A stretch of 62,851 nucleotides of DNA from Bacteroidaceae bacterium. Lineage in GTDB: Bacteria > Bacteroidota > Bacteroidia > Bacteroidales > Bacteroidaceae. Below, in pieces: positions 56,043 through 62,851 of the stretch. The notes beneath the pieces were generated by a model, which worked only from the letters and a program-made list of their open reading frames with translations, made no database searches and was not told the origin of the DNA. A program made the position numbers and the translations under genes. The first letter of the stretch is position 1; every line of letters begins with the position of its first letter. The DNA lies in NCBI GenBank assembly GCA_017469685.1, contig JAFUFW010000028.1, positions 1-62,851 on the forward strand, read 5' to 3'.

Positions 56043-57014
56043 ATGAAAAAGTATCTATTCTCAGCCATTGCAATGGCAATGATGTCGGCAACCTTGCTCT
56101 CTTGCAGCAACGACGACAACAACAACGACAACAGCGGCAGCTCCACAATGCCCACACCGCAGTTTGAAAGCCTTGTGACTAATATTGTTCTCGACGAACC
56201 CGTCAAGGTCCGCCCGAGTCTCGACGAAGGGCGACAACTCGAGCTCTCAGAGATAACATTAGCCGAGGACGGCATCGTATTCTTCCAAATCAAGGATATC
56301 CGCATTGACACTGAGACCGATAAGCCCGTTCCAACAGATGAAGACAAAGTCATTGTAGTGCCTGATAAAGCCAAGAGCTTCGACGGCAGTAAGCTGGTGC
56401 TCGAGAAACACGGCTCTATAGAAATCATCGAAATAACGAGAGCAACCATTATCGCTCGCGTCAATGTTAACGTACAGCTTGATGTGCCTGGCTATGGTAC
56501 GGTAGTCTTCGAGACTGAAGCCGAGAACCTCCCCGGCGCCACCGTCAACAAACCCACCACCCCAACCGACAAGGCCCAACTCGACCTCTTCCGCACTTGG
56601 AAGATTCGCGGAATAATGTGCGATATCACTGGAGACGTAACAGTGTCGAAGGAATTCACTGGCGGCTACCTCAAGCCCATCTGCGACGAGGCTATCCGGC
56701 AGGGAGCAACGCTGACTGAGGAGGAACAGGCGGAATTCAACAAGACTATCCAAAGCATCACCATCAGCCGCGCAGGTATCTTCAACATAACCTACACCGA
56801 TGGCACCTGCCTCGCCAACACCTACACTTGGCAAGCTGGTCAGACCTCTTTCAATATAAGCATCCTGACCGATGACATGGCCAACAAGTACATCTCCGAA
56901 GGCTCCGTTGTCAGCTACGAGATTAAGGGCAACCGCTGCAACCTCAAGCTCGACACCGAGATTAAAGGCAACAAGAACTATCGCGCCGTCCTCATCCTTC
57001 AGCTCGAGTACTAA
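56043..57014 (+). CDS. Lipoprotein of unknown function
   Basis: This 323-residue protein has a lipoprotein signal with lipobox LLSC (Cys21) and an Asn/Asp/Ser linker (SNDDNNNDNSGSS). Two strand-rich parts follow, split by a proline-threonine hinge near 165-175 (TVNKPTTPTDKAQLD). The second opens with FRTWKIRGIMCDITGDV and includes FNITYTDGTCLANTYTW, the style of lipocalin-like Bacteroidales surface proteins (WxI...Y.G). I recognise no family with certainty. It follows a barrel protein with 79 bases between and ends at a two-way terminator. Confidence 0.7.
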   Translation: MKKYLFSAIAMAMMSATLLSCSNDDNNNDNSGSSTMPTPQFESLVTNIVLDEPVKVRPSLDEGRQLELSEITLAEDGIVFFQIKDIRIDTETDKPVPTDEDKVIVVPDKAKSFDGSKLVLEKHGSIEIIEITRATIIARVNVNVQLDVPGYGTVVFETEAENLPGATVNKPTTPTDKAQLDLFRTWKIRGIMCDITGDVTVSKEFTGGYLKPICDEAIRQGATLTEEEQAEFNKTIQSITISRAGIFNITYTDGTCLANTYTWQAGQTSFNISILTDDMANKYISEGSVVSYEIKGNRCNLKLDTEIKGNKNYRAVLILQLEY

Positions 57015-57047
57015 TACTGACTTGAGAACCATTATAAGAATAAACGC

Positions 57048-57077
57048 AAAGGGAAGCTCCATCTGGAACTTCCCTTT
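57048..57077. terminator. Terminator between converging genes
   Basis: AAAGGGAAGCTCC (57048-57060) pairs with GGAACTTCCCTTT (57065-57077) with one mismatch and a four-base loop. It lies between the lipoprotein gene and the converging HAD gene. Confidence 0.75.
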
Positions 57078-57153
57078 AATAATACCACTGTTATTTACAA
57101 GCTCAAGCCTATTTGGCAAGAAGCCTAACCCCCTAAATCACATTTCTTGGGCG

Positions 57154-57780
57154 TCAGGCTAAAAGCATCTGCTCCAAAGCATTTCGCCAGTCGGCATTTT
57201 CCTCTACAAGGTACGTTTTGATACCGAGAGCAGCGGCGGCAGCTATGTTAGCCTGACTATCGTCGAGAAAGATTGTCTCAGATGGTACGAGGCCAGCATC
57301 ATCGAGCATGTGGCGAAAGATGGCCGGGTCGGGCTTCATAATGCCTACGTCGCATGAGGTGTAGCATTTCTCAAGGAAGCTGCTCAGGGGGCGCCCTGCC
57401 CGGCTGAATGCCGGACTCTCGGCCCACGACTGGACGTAGGGATTGGTGTTGGAGAGCAAGAAGGTGCGGTAGCCACGGCCGCGGAGTTCATCGAGATAAG
57501 CCAGACGTGCCTCGTCGACAGGGCCGCCAACATAGCCGAGCCATGCGTGCAGCACATCGTCGTGGGTAAGGGCGCGCCCACACACCTTGCTAAGCTCTAC
57601 ACGAAATTCATCTGCCGACATACGTCCCGATTCCAGTTCTTCGAAAATGCCGTGCTGGTGGTAACGGTCGAGGGCATGGCTCGCATCTGGCAAGCCAATC
57701 GCAGTGAACGTCTCCAATGCCCCTTCATAAGAGAGGTTGAAGATTACGCCACCAAAATCAAAAACAACATTCTTTATCAT
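57154..57780 (-). CDS. HAD-family phosphatase (YihX-like)
   Basis: This 208-residue enzyme opens with MIKNVVFDFGGVIF: the nucleophile Asp8 is present, but the usual second Asp is Gly10, as in the DxGGV subset that includes YihX. LLSNTNP is motif II, KPDPAIFRHM motif III and IFLDDSQANI motif IV. The helical cap lies between motifs I and II. Relatives release phosphate from sugar phosphates such as glucose 1-phosphate. It follows the SGNH esterase gene with 16 bases between, so a role in sugar use is possible. Confidence 0.88.
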   Translation of the reverse strand: MIKNVVFDFGGVIFNLSYEGALETFTAIGLPDASHALDRYHQHGIFEELESGRMSADEFRVELSKVCGRALTHDDVLHAWLGYVGGPVDEARLAYLDELRGRGYRTFLLSNTNPYVQSWAESPAFSRAGRPLSSFLEKCYTSCDVGIMKPDPAIFRHMLDDAGLVPSETIFLDDSQANIAAAAALGIKTYLVEENADWRNALEQMLLA

Positions 57781-57796
57781 AATAATCTAATCCTAT

Positions 57797-59107
57797 TCAA
57801 TTCCCGTCTGGTTTCTCTGCTTCAAAGAATGGTGAGTCGTTCCAATGGAAGGCATCGAAGGAGTCGGGCTGAGCCGGGTTGAAGGGTGCAGATGCAGGAT
57901 AAAGCTGTTGATACTCCGGGCGCAGAGCGTCAAAGAGTGGTGAGCCTATCTGCCTGAGGCCTTCAATGACGCATTTCGCTATTTCGTAGGCGCCGTAAGG
58001 ATTGAAATGAGTGTTGTCCTTGAAATCGGTCTTCTGACCAGGATAGCTGCCTGCCGGATAGTGGACGAAAGCCCGCTTGCTGCCTGTCTCCCCCAGTGCT
58101 TCGTAGAGAGTGCGCGTCATGGCATGGAGGTCTATGATGGGCACATCCTCGCGAGAGGCAACCCATATCATGGCTTCAGGGTAGTCGGCATGCGTCTCTT
58201 GAATATGTCCGTTCTCGAAACTGCGACGCTGAGTGGGCGTCACGAAAATTGGCTTAGCGCCACGCGCGCGCGTTTCATCTATAAATGTCTTTAGGGCCGT
58301 CGCGAAATTATAGTAGGCACCCATTCCGGGACCACGCTGTTTCTGGTCGTTGTGGCCAAACTCAGCTATCAAGTAGTCGCCCTTCTTCATCATTGAAAGC
58401 GCTTTCTCCAAGCGCAGAGCACTGATGAATGTGCTGGCTGTCTCGCCGCTCTCGGCAAAGTTGGCCACAGCTACGCGGTCAGAGAACCAGCGCGTAATCA
58501 TCTGGCCCCATGAAGCCCACGGCTCATTGTCCTGATCTACCACAGTGCTGTTCCCGCAAAGAAAGAGCGTGGGCACCGAGTCGTCGCGCTCAATGTGGAT
58601 GCGGCTGCAAGCGGGAGCGTCGCCGTTGATCTCGATGGTAAGGCGGTCGTCGAAGTTAAGTTTCTGGAGTTCACGAGGCTTCAAGTGCATCGAACGGCGC
58701 TCGTCGATCTGAGGAGAATGCTTATGAACAATGAAGCTCACTTCGTGCAACTCGCCCTTGCGGGTCGCAAGGTTCTCGACAAACAGACGGCGGCTCTCGG
58801 CTCGCACTGTGGTCAGAGCTGCTCTGCGACGCGAACCGATGGTCATCGTGACACGGTAGTTGCCGTCGGGTACGCAGACACTGAAGAAGAACGGCTCGTT
58901 AGAGCCAAGTCTCTGGGGGGAAGCGATGAAATCAAAGCCATAGCCACGGTCTGGGCTGTAGCGGTCAGTAACTTTCACGTTTACCGATTCATCTGTAACC
59001 TTACGAGCAGAACTCGTAAAATTGAAGTCCCACGTCTGGGCTCTCACGAAAGAAGTGGCTGAAAGCAGAGCCAACAGAGCAATAGAAGATAGGAAATGTC
59101 GGTGCAT
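57797..59107 (-). CDS. Secreted SGNH-family esterase (rhamnogalacturonan acetylesterase-like)
   Basis: This 436-residue protein has a signal peptide (HFLSSIALLALLSATSFVRA), a beta-sandwich domain (about 25-165, opening WDFNFTSS and ending INGDAPACSRIHIE) and an SGNH hydrolase domain. The catalytic residues are Ser187 in CGNSTVVD, a Gly in FAESGET, Asn253 in FGHNDQ, and the pair Asp364-His367 in DNTHFNPYG. These blocks match rhamnogalacturonan acetylesterases that strip acetyl groups from pectin. The unusual length of the open frame upstream runs through the tRNA region, so ATG 59107 is the right start. It could feed the KDG pathway at 29818, although it is far away. Confidence 0.88.
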   Translation of the reverse strand: MHRHFLSSIALLALLSATSFVRAQTWDFNFTSSARKVTDESVNVKVTDRYSPDRGYGFDFIASPQRLGSNEPFFFSVCVPDGNYRVTMTIGSRRRAALTTVRAESRRLFVENLATRKGELHEVSFIVHKHSPQIDERRSMHLKPRELQKLNFDDRLTIEINGDAPACSRIHIERDDSVPTLFLCGNSTVVDQDNEPWASWGQMITRWFSDRVAVANFAESGETASTFISALRLEKALSMMKKGDYLIAEFGHNDQKQRGPGMGAYYNFATALKTFIDETRARGAKPIFVTPTQRRSFENGHIQETHADYPEAMIWVASREDVPIIDLHAMTRTLYEALGETGSKRAFVHYPAGSYPGQKTDFKDNTHFNPYGAYEIAKCVIEGLRQIGSPLFDALRPEYQQLYPASAPFNPAQPDSFDAFHWNDSPFFEAEKPDGN

Positions 59108-59126
59108 TGTGGTTGAAGAATTTTGC

Positions 59127-59149
59127 GTATATTCTGTTTGCAAATATAC
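59127..59149 (-). promoter_or_regulatory. -7 box with palindrome before the esterase gene
   Basis: On the minus strand TATATTTG (59148-59141) is a -7 box. It is part of the palindrome GTATATT-N9-AATATAC (59127-59149), which covers the likely transcription start. Confidence 0.5.
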
Positions 59150-59219
59150 AGCTAACGCCTCAAAAGGCTGCACGAAAAGATAAAAAAAAACAGCCAACGC
59201 GAAAAAAAACCTCACTTTG

Positions 59220-59250
59220 TTGGCTGGTTTACGAAAAAGCATTATCTTTG
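59220..59250 (+). promoter_or_regulatory. Promoter of tRNA-Thr
   Basis: TTG at 59220-59222, 20 bases, then TATCTTTG at 59243-59250 matches the Bacteroidota consensus. An inverted repeat (CAGCCAAC 59191-59198 with GTTGGCTG 59219-59226) overlaps the -33 element. Confidence 0.7.
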
Positions 59251-59319
59251 CGCTCGGTTTTCGGGGAACGATGCAGGAAAGCCTCAAGTGTCTGTCGTTC
59301 CACGCCCACGGGCGACATT

Positions 59320-59392
<73 letters not shown>

Positions 59393-59404
59393 CAATGAAC
59401 AAAC

Positions 59405-59442
59405 CGCAGATACTTTCACGCAAGTAAGTGTCTGCGTTTTTT
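59405..59442 (+). terminator. Terminator after tRNA-Thr
   Basis: CGCAGATACTT (59405-59415) pairs with AAGTGTCTGCG (59426-59436), one T-G pair, followed by six T. It ends 11 bases before the start of mltG. Confidence 0.88.
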
Positions 59443-59453
59443 AATTATAAAAG

Positions 59454-60479
59454 ATGACACGCACCCGCATTATATTCGCAGGTTTCGGCTGCTTGGCTTT
59501 AGCAGCAGGCATCTCTGCGGGCATTTTCTACCACACAGTATTCGCTACTTTTAATATTGACGAGACTGACTATGTCTACGTCCGCCCCTCAACCACGGAG
59601 ATTGAGATAAAGAGCCAGCTTCGCGATATCTGCCACCTCAACTCTCTACTCGGCTGGATAATCTTGAGCAAGGCATTCCCTTTCACGCCTCACACAGGAC
59701 GCTACGCCGTGGAACCTACCGACAACCTCCTTAGCGTTTACCGTCGCCTGCGACGTGGCCAGCAGGCCCCTGTGCGGCTCACCATCCCATCTGTGCGCCG
59801 TCTCTCACGACTCGCAGGGGTGCTGGCTCATAATTTGATGCTTGACTCTGCTGAAGTGGCCGCAGCCTTTGCTGACAGTGCCGTGGCTGCCGACTATGGC
59901 TACACGCTCGCTACCCTACCCTCGCTCTTCATCCCTAACACTTACGAGGTCTACTGGGACGTAAGCTTCGACATACTCATGCAACGGATGAGGCGCGAGC
60001 ACGACAGCTTCTGGCAGGCCGACGACCGCGAGCAAAAGGCCGAGACCATGGGGCTGACGAATGAGCAGGTGGCTACGCTCGCAAGCATCGTGGACGAAGA
60101 GACAAACTACGGTCCCGAACGCTCCCGCATAGCCGGGCTCTACCTCAACCGCCTGCGCCTCGGGATGCCTTTGCAGGCTGACCCGACCGTGAAATTTGCT
60201 GTGGGCAACGATAGCCTGCGACGCATCCTCAACACTCACCTGCACACACCAAGTCCTTACAATACCTATATCAACAAAGGTCTGCCCCCTGGACCTATAC
60301 GCATCCCAACAATTGCAAGCATCGATGCTGTGCTGAATGCCGAGAACAACGAATTCCTCTATTTCTGCGCAAAGGAGGACTTTAGCGGCTCGCACAATTT
60401 CGCACGCACCTACTCCGAGCACTTGGCAAACGCTCGTCGCTATCAGCTGGCGCTGAACCAGAGAGGGATTAGGAATTAG
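59454..60479 (+). CDS. mltG: Endolytic murein transglycosylase MltG
   Basis: This 341-residue protein has one N-terminal membrane anchor (about 7-27) and a periplasmic YceG/MltG domain. A LysM-like part with GRYAVEPTDNLLSVYRRLRRG comes first. The catalytic block reads ASIVDEETNYGPERSRIAG, with the active-site glutamates, then YLNRLRLGMPLQADPTVKFA, and the C-terminal block YNTYINKGLPPGPIRIPT. It cuts nascent glycan strands and sets their length. It starts 11 bases after the tRNA terminator, and the glutamine synthetase gene follows after 48 bases. Confidence 0.94.
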   Translation: MTRTRIIFAGFGCLALAAGISAGIFYHTVFATFNIDETDYVYVRPSTTEIEIKSQLRDICHLNSLLGWIILSKAFPFTPHTGRYAVEPTDNLLSVYRRLRRGQQAPVRLTIPSVRRLSRLAGVLAHNLMLDSAEVAAAFADSAVAADYGYTLATLPSLFIPNTYEVYWDVSFDILMQRMRREHDSFWQADDREQKAETMGLTNEQVATLASIVDEETNYGPERSRIAGLYLNRLRLGMPLQADPTVKFAVGNDSLRRILNTHLHTPSPYNTYINKGLPPGPIRIPTIASIDAVLNAENNEFLYFCAKEDFSGSHNFARTYSEHLANARRYQLALNQRGIRN

Positions 60480-60527
60480 GGCTTGGACCTTTTGCTTTTT
60501 AGGGTTATCAACTGTCAACTATCTATT

Positions 60528-62717
60528 ATGTCTTCAGCACTTCGTTTCCAAGTTGTGGGAGAAGCTTTCAAGAAGCACCCCGTAGAAGTTAAGGTTCCGA
60601 GCGAACGGCCCTCGGTCTTTTTCGGCAAATATGTCTTCAACCGCCAGAAGATGGCTACATACCTGTCTGCCGAGGTATTCGAAAAGATGCTCGCCGTGAT
60701 GGACGGCGGAGCAACACTTGACCTTGCCACGGCTGACATTGTGGCTGAAGGTATGAAGCAGTGGGCAATGGAACTCGGTGTGACGCACACGACACACTGG
60801 TTCCAACCACTCACCGAAGGAACGGCTGAGAAACACGACGGCTTCTTGGTCCACGACGGCCATGGCGGGATGATAGAGGAATTCACAGGTAAGCAGCTCG
60901 TACAACAGGAGCCCGATGCCAGTTCTTTCCCCAGTGGAGGCATACGCAGTACCTTCGAGGCACGAGGTTATTCGGCATGGGATCCAGCATCGCCCGTCTT
61001 CGTGATTGGCGACACGCTGATGATTCCAACCGTCTTCATAGCCTATACTGGCGAAGCTCTCGACTACAAGGCTCCACTGAAAAAAGCCCTGCATGCCGTC
61101 GACACTGCCGCAACTGCCGTAGCTCAACTCTTCTACCCCGACGTTAAGAAAGTAATCTCAAACCTTGGATGGGAGCAGGAGTACTTCCTCGTTGACGAAG
61201 GCCTTTATGCCGCACGCCCCGACCTGCTGATGACCGGTCGCACACTCATGGGCCACGACTCTGCTAAGAACCAACAGATGGACGACCACTATTTTGGTTC
61301 CATACCCGAGCGCGTAGCCGCTTTCATGCGCGACCTCGAGATACAAGCCCTTGAGCTTGGCATACCATGCAAGACGCGCCACAACGAAGCTGCACCAAAC
61401 CAGTTTGAGCTTGCGCCTATTTTCGAGGAAACGAACCTTGCTGTAGATCATAACATGCTGCTTATGATGCTCATGAAGAAGGTGGCGCGCCACCACGGCT
61501 TCCGCTGCCTGCTCCACGAGAAACCATTTGCTGGCATCAATGGCTCGGGCAAACACAACAACTGGAGCCTGATGACCGATACGGGCATACTCCTCCACAG
61601 TCCAGGCCGCACGCAGACTGATAACCTGCGATTCATCACCTTCATCGTGGAGACGCTAATGGCCGTATGGCGCCACAATGGGCTTTTGAAAGCAAGCATA
61701 GCCAGCGCCTCAAACGCCCACCGCTTAGGAGCGCATGAAGCGCCACCAGCCATCATCTCCAGTTTCCTCGGCACACAACTCTCAGCCGTGCTTGACCACC
61801 TGGAACAATCCTCTGACGGAGCCATAACATTCGACAACAAGCATGGGCTGCGCCTCGACATTCCCCAAATCCCCGAATTACTTATCGACAACACCGACCG
61901 CAACCGCACGTCGCCTTTCGCATTCACTGGAAACCGTTTTGAGTTCCGTGCCGTAGGTGCTGAGGCCAACTGCGCAAGCGCCATGATAGCTCTTAATTCA
62001 GCAGTAGCTGAAGCTCTTAACGAATTCCGCCGGCGCGTGGACGAACTCACGACTAAGGGAACCGATACTATGAACGCCGTGCTACATATCGTTCAAGAGG
62101 ACATCCGTGCGTGCAAAGCCGTTCGCTTCGACGGCAATGGGTACAGCCGCGAGTGGGAGCTTGAAGCTGAGCGCCGAGGGCTCGACACGGAAGCATCTGT
62201 ACCACTTATTATCGACCGTTACCTCGACCCTGCAAGCGTCAAGATGTTCTCTTCTACAAATGTCTTCGAACGCAAAGAGCTGGAAGCCCGCAACGAAATC
62301 AAGTGGGACACCTACACTAAGAAGATCCAGATTGAAGCGCGCATATTCGGAGACCTCTGCATTAACCACATAGTGCCTGTAGCCACGCGCTACCAAAGCC
62401 AGCTCACCGACAGCGTCCACAAGATGCTGGACATCTTCAGCAAGGAAAAGGCACACGAGCTCTCGGCAAATAACGTATCTCTCATTGAGCAGATTGCTGA
62501 ACATACGTCATATATTACATCTAATGTAGAGCGGCTTGTGGATGCTCGCCGGGTGGCAAACCGCATTGATGACGTCCGCAGCCGTGCCATCGCCTACCAC
62601 GACACTGTAGCTCCGCTCATTGAGGACATTCGTCGACACGTTGATAAACTTGAGCTTATCGTTGATGACGAGCTTTGGCCACTGCCGAAATATCGCGAGT
62701 TGTTGTTTATAAGGTAA
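60528..62717 (+). CDS. glnN: Type III glutamine synthetase
   Basis: This 729-residue enzyme joins ammonia and glutamate at the cost of ATP. The length equals that of the Bacteroides fragilis GSIII, which is distinct from GSI and GSII. Family blocks visible are RPSVFFGKYVFNRQKM near the start, HWFQPLTEGTAEKHDGF, GWEQEYFLVDE with metal-binding glutamates, TRHNEAAPNQFELAPIFE, NGSGKHNNWS (nucleotide and metal loop) and FAFTGNRFEFRAVGAEAN. GSIII forms dodecamers. The start is ATG 60528; an upstream TTG adds 15 residues without family likeness. No regulator binding site is clear in the 48 bases upstream. Confidence 0.96.
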   Translation: MSSALRFQVVGEAFKKHPVEVKVPSERPSVFFGKYVFNRQKMATYLSAEVFEKMLAVMDGGATLDLATADIVAEGMKQWAMELGVTHTTHWFQPLTEGTAEKHDGFLVHDGHGGMIEEFTGKQLVQQEPDASSFPSGGIRSTFEARGYSAWDPASPVFVIGDTLMIPTVFIAYTGEALDYKAPLKKALHAVDTAATAVAQLFYPDVKKVISNLGWEQEYFLVDEGLYAARPDLLMTGRTLMGHDSAKNQQMDDHYFGSIPERVAAFMRDLEIQALELGIPCKTRHNEAAPNQFELAPIFEETNLAVDHNMLLMMLMKKVARHHGFRCLLHEKPFAGINGSGKHNNWSLMTDTGILLHSPGRTQTDNLRFITFIVETLMAVWRHNGLLKASIASASNAHRLGAHEAPPAIISSFLGTQLSAVLDHLEQSSDGAITFDNKHGLRLDIPQIPELLIDNTDRNRTSPFAFTGNRFEFRAVGAEANCASAMIALNSAVAEALNEFRRRVDELTTKGTDTMNAVLHIVQEDIRACKAVRFDGNGYSREWELEAERRGLDTEASVPLIIDRYLDPASVKMFSSTNVFERKELEARNEIKWDTYTKKIQIEARIFGDLCINHIVPVATRYQSQLTDSVHKMLDIFSKEKAHELSANNVSLIEQIAEHTSYITSNVERLVDARRVANRIDDVRSRAIAYHDTVAPLIEDIRRHVDKLELIVDDELWPLPKYRELLFIR

Positions 62718-62731
62718 ATGAAGGTTATTAA

Positions 62732-62772
62732 AAATGGGAAGTAATACCGCACAAGTATTACTTCCCATTTTA
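62732..62772. terminator. Bidirectional terminator after glnN
   Basis: A perfect 17-bp stem (62732-62748 with 62756-62772) is closed by a seven-base loop and bounded by A and T tracts. It lies between glnN and a converging minus-strand gene, and its last bases are part of that gene's stop codon. Confidence 0.9.
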
Positions 62773-62851
62773 CTTTTCAAAATGCTGGTAATCCTTTACA
62801 CTACGCCACGCCCCACCCCATCGGAAGCCGTGCTGGATGAAAAGTCGGTAG
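62771..62851 (-). CDS. M15-family peptidase, C-terminal fragment (5' end outside window)
   Basis: On the minus strand the window edge reads an open frame of 26 codons ending in TAA at 62773-62771. The residues HGFRWGGAWRSVKDYQHFEK match the C-terminal end of M15 D-Ala-D-Ala carboxypeptidase or L-Ala-D-Glu endopeptidase proteins (GFxWGGxW, DYQHFE), where the His is a zinc ligand. Such enzymes trim peptidoglycan stem peptides. The rest of the gene lies to the right of the window. Confidence 0.75.

Noticed and set aside
56259-57119. Minus-strand open frame of 286 codons opposite the lipoprotein gene
   Set aside because: The plus strand has a lipoprotein signal and a coherent protein, and the minus frame crosses a terminator.

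Overview
The window reads as chromosome of a member of the Bacteroidales (Bacteroidota). The supporting signs are promoters of the TTG-N19-21-TAnnTTTG type, C-terminal tails that look like type IX secretion (T9SS) sorting signals on three secreted proteins, a type III glutamine synthetase of 729 residues, a Nudix-family arabinose regulator, and many surface lipoproteins. I cannot name a genus. I see no phage, insertion sequence, integrase, CRISPR array or rRNA. The only RNA gene found is one tRNA-Thr.

Layout. 1-6503: tetratricopeptide (TPR) proteins, then a very large sensor-kinase-like protein and its response regulator. 6530-8935: a UvrD/PcrA helicase. 8936-9506: a gene-free stretch with the first copy of an 80-bp palindromic element. 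9507-12176: a secreted HExxH protein with a T9SS-like tail. 12269-17049: a close-packed set of uridine kinase, a lytic-transglycosylase lipoprotein and a nuclease-helicase. 17253-25754: the L-arabinose locus (mutarotase, sodium-sugar symporter, AraR-like regulator, araD, araA, araB) ending in an iron-sulfur flavoprotein. 25884-26854 (minus): TlpA-like and HMA metal-binding proteins. 27025-28583: a glycyl-radical-enzyme activase without its enzyme, facing a formate/nitrite-type channel. 28741-29430 (minus): an HU-like protein behind two nearly identical 22-bp palindromes. 29818-31689: KDG kinase and KDPG aldolase. 31832-35086: a DUF3298-type lipoprotein, a C10 cysteine protease and an HD protein. 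35171-40270: an LptD-like protein, a BACON-like lipoprotein and a PagL-like deacylase, that is, an outer-membrane LPS group. 40274-42651 (minus): DMP19-like, SmpB, RibH and a membrane TPR protein. 42906-44338: recF and a DciA-like gene. 44425-46047 (minus): an ABC-F ATPase. 46048-46580: a gene-poor stretch with the second copy of the 80-bp element. 46581-53457: a DsbD-like protein and a large papain-like secreted protease. 53579-54946 (minus): trpB2. 55184-57014: a surface barrel protein and a lipoprotein. 57154-59107 (minus): a HAD phosphatase and an SGNH esterase. 59320-62717: tRNA-Thr, mltG and glnN. The far right edge holds the last codons of a minus-strand M15 peptidase.

How genes work together. 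The arabinose locus gives uptake, isomerisation, phosphorylation and epimerisation of L-arabinose to D-xylulose 5-phosphate under a sugar-sensing regulator. kdgK and eda form the lower uronate pathway. The LptD-like and PagL-like genes act on LPS at the outer membrane. The points most worth a second look are: the complementary split of kinase parts in the 1937-5725 protein; the twin palindromes at 29544-29610; the 80-bp element present at 8991 and 46390; the unclassified HExxH protein; and the second nucleotide site of the ABC-F protein, which lacks both its lysine and its catalytic glutamate.
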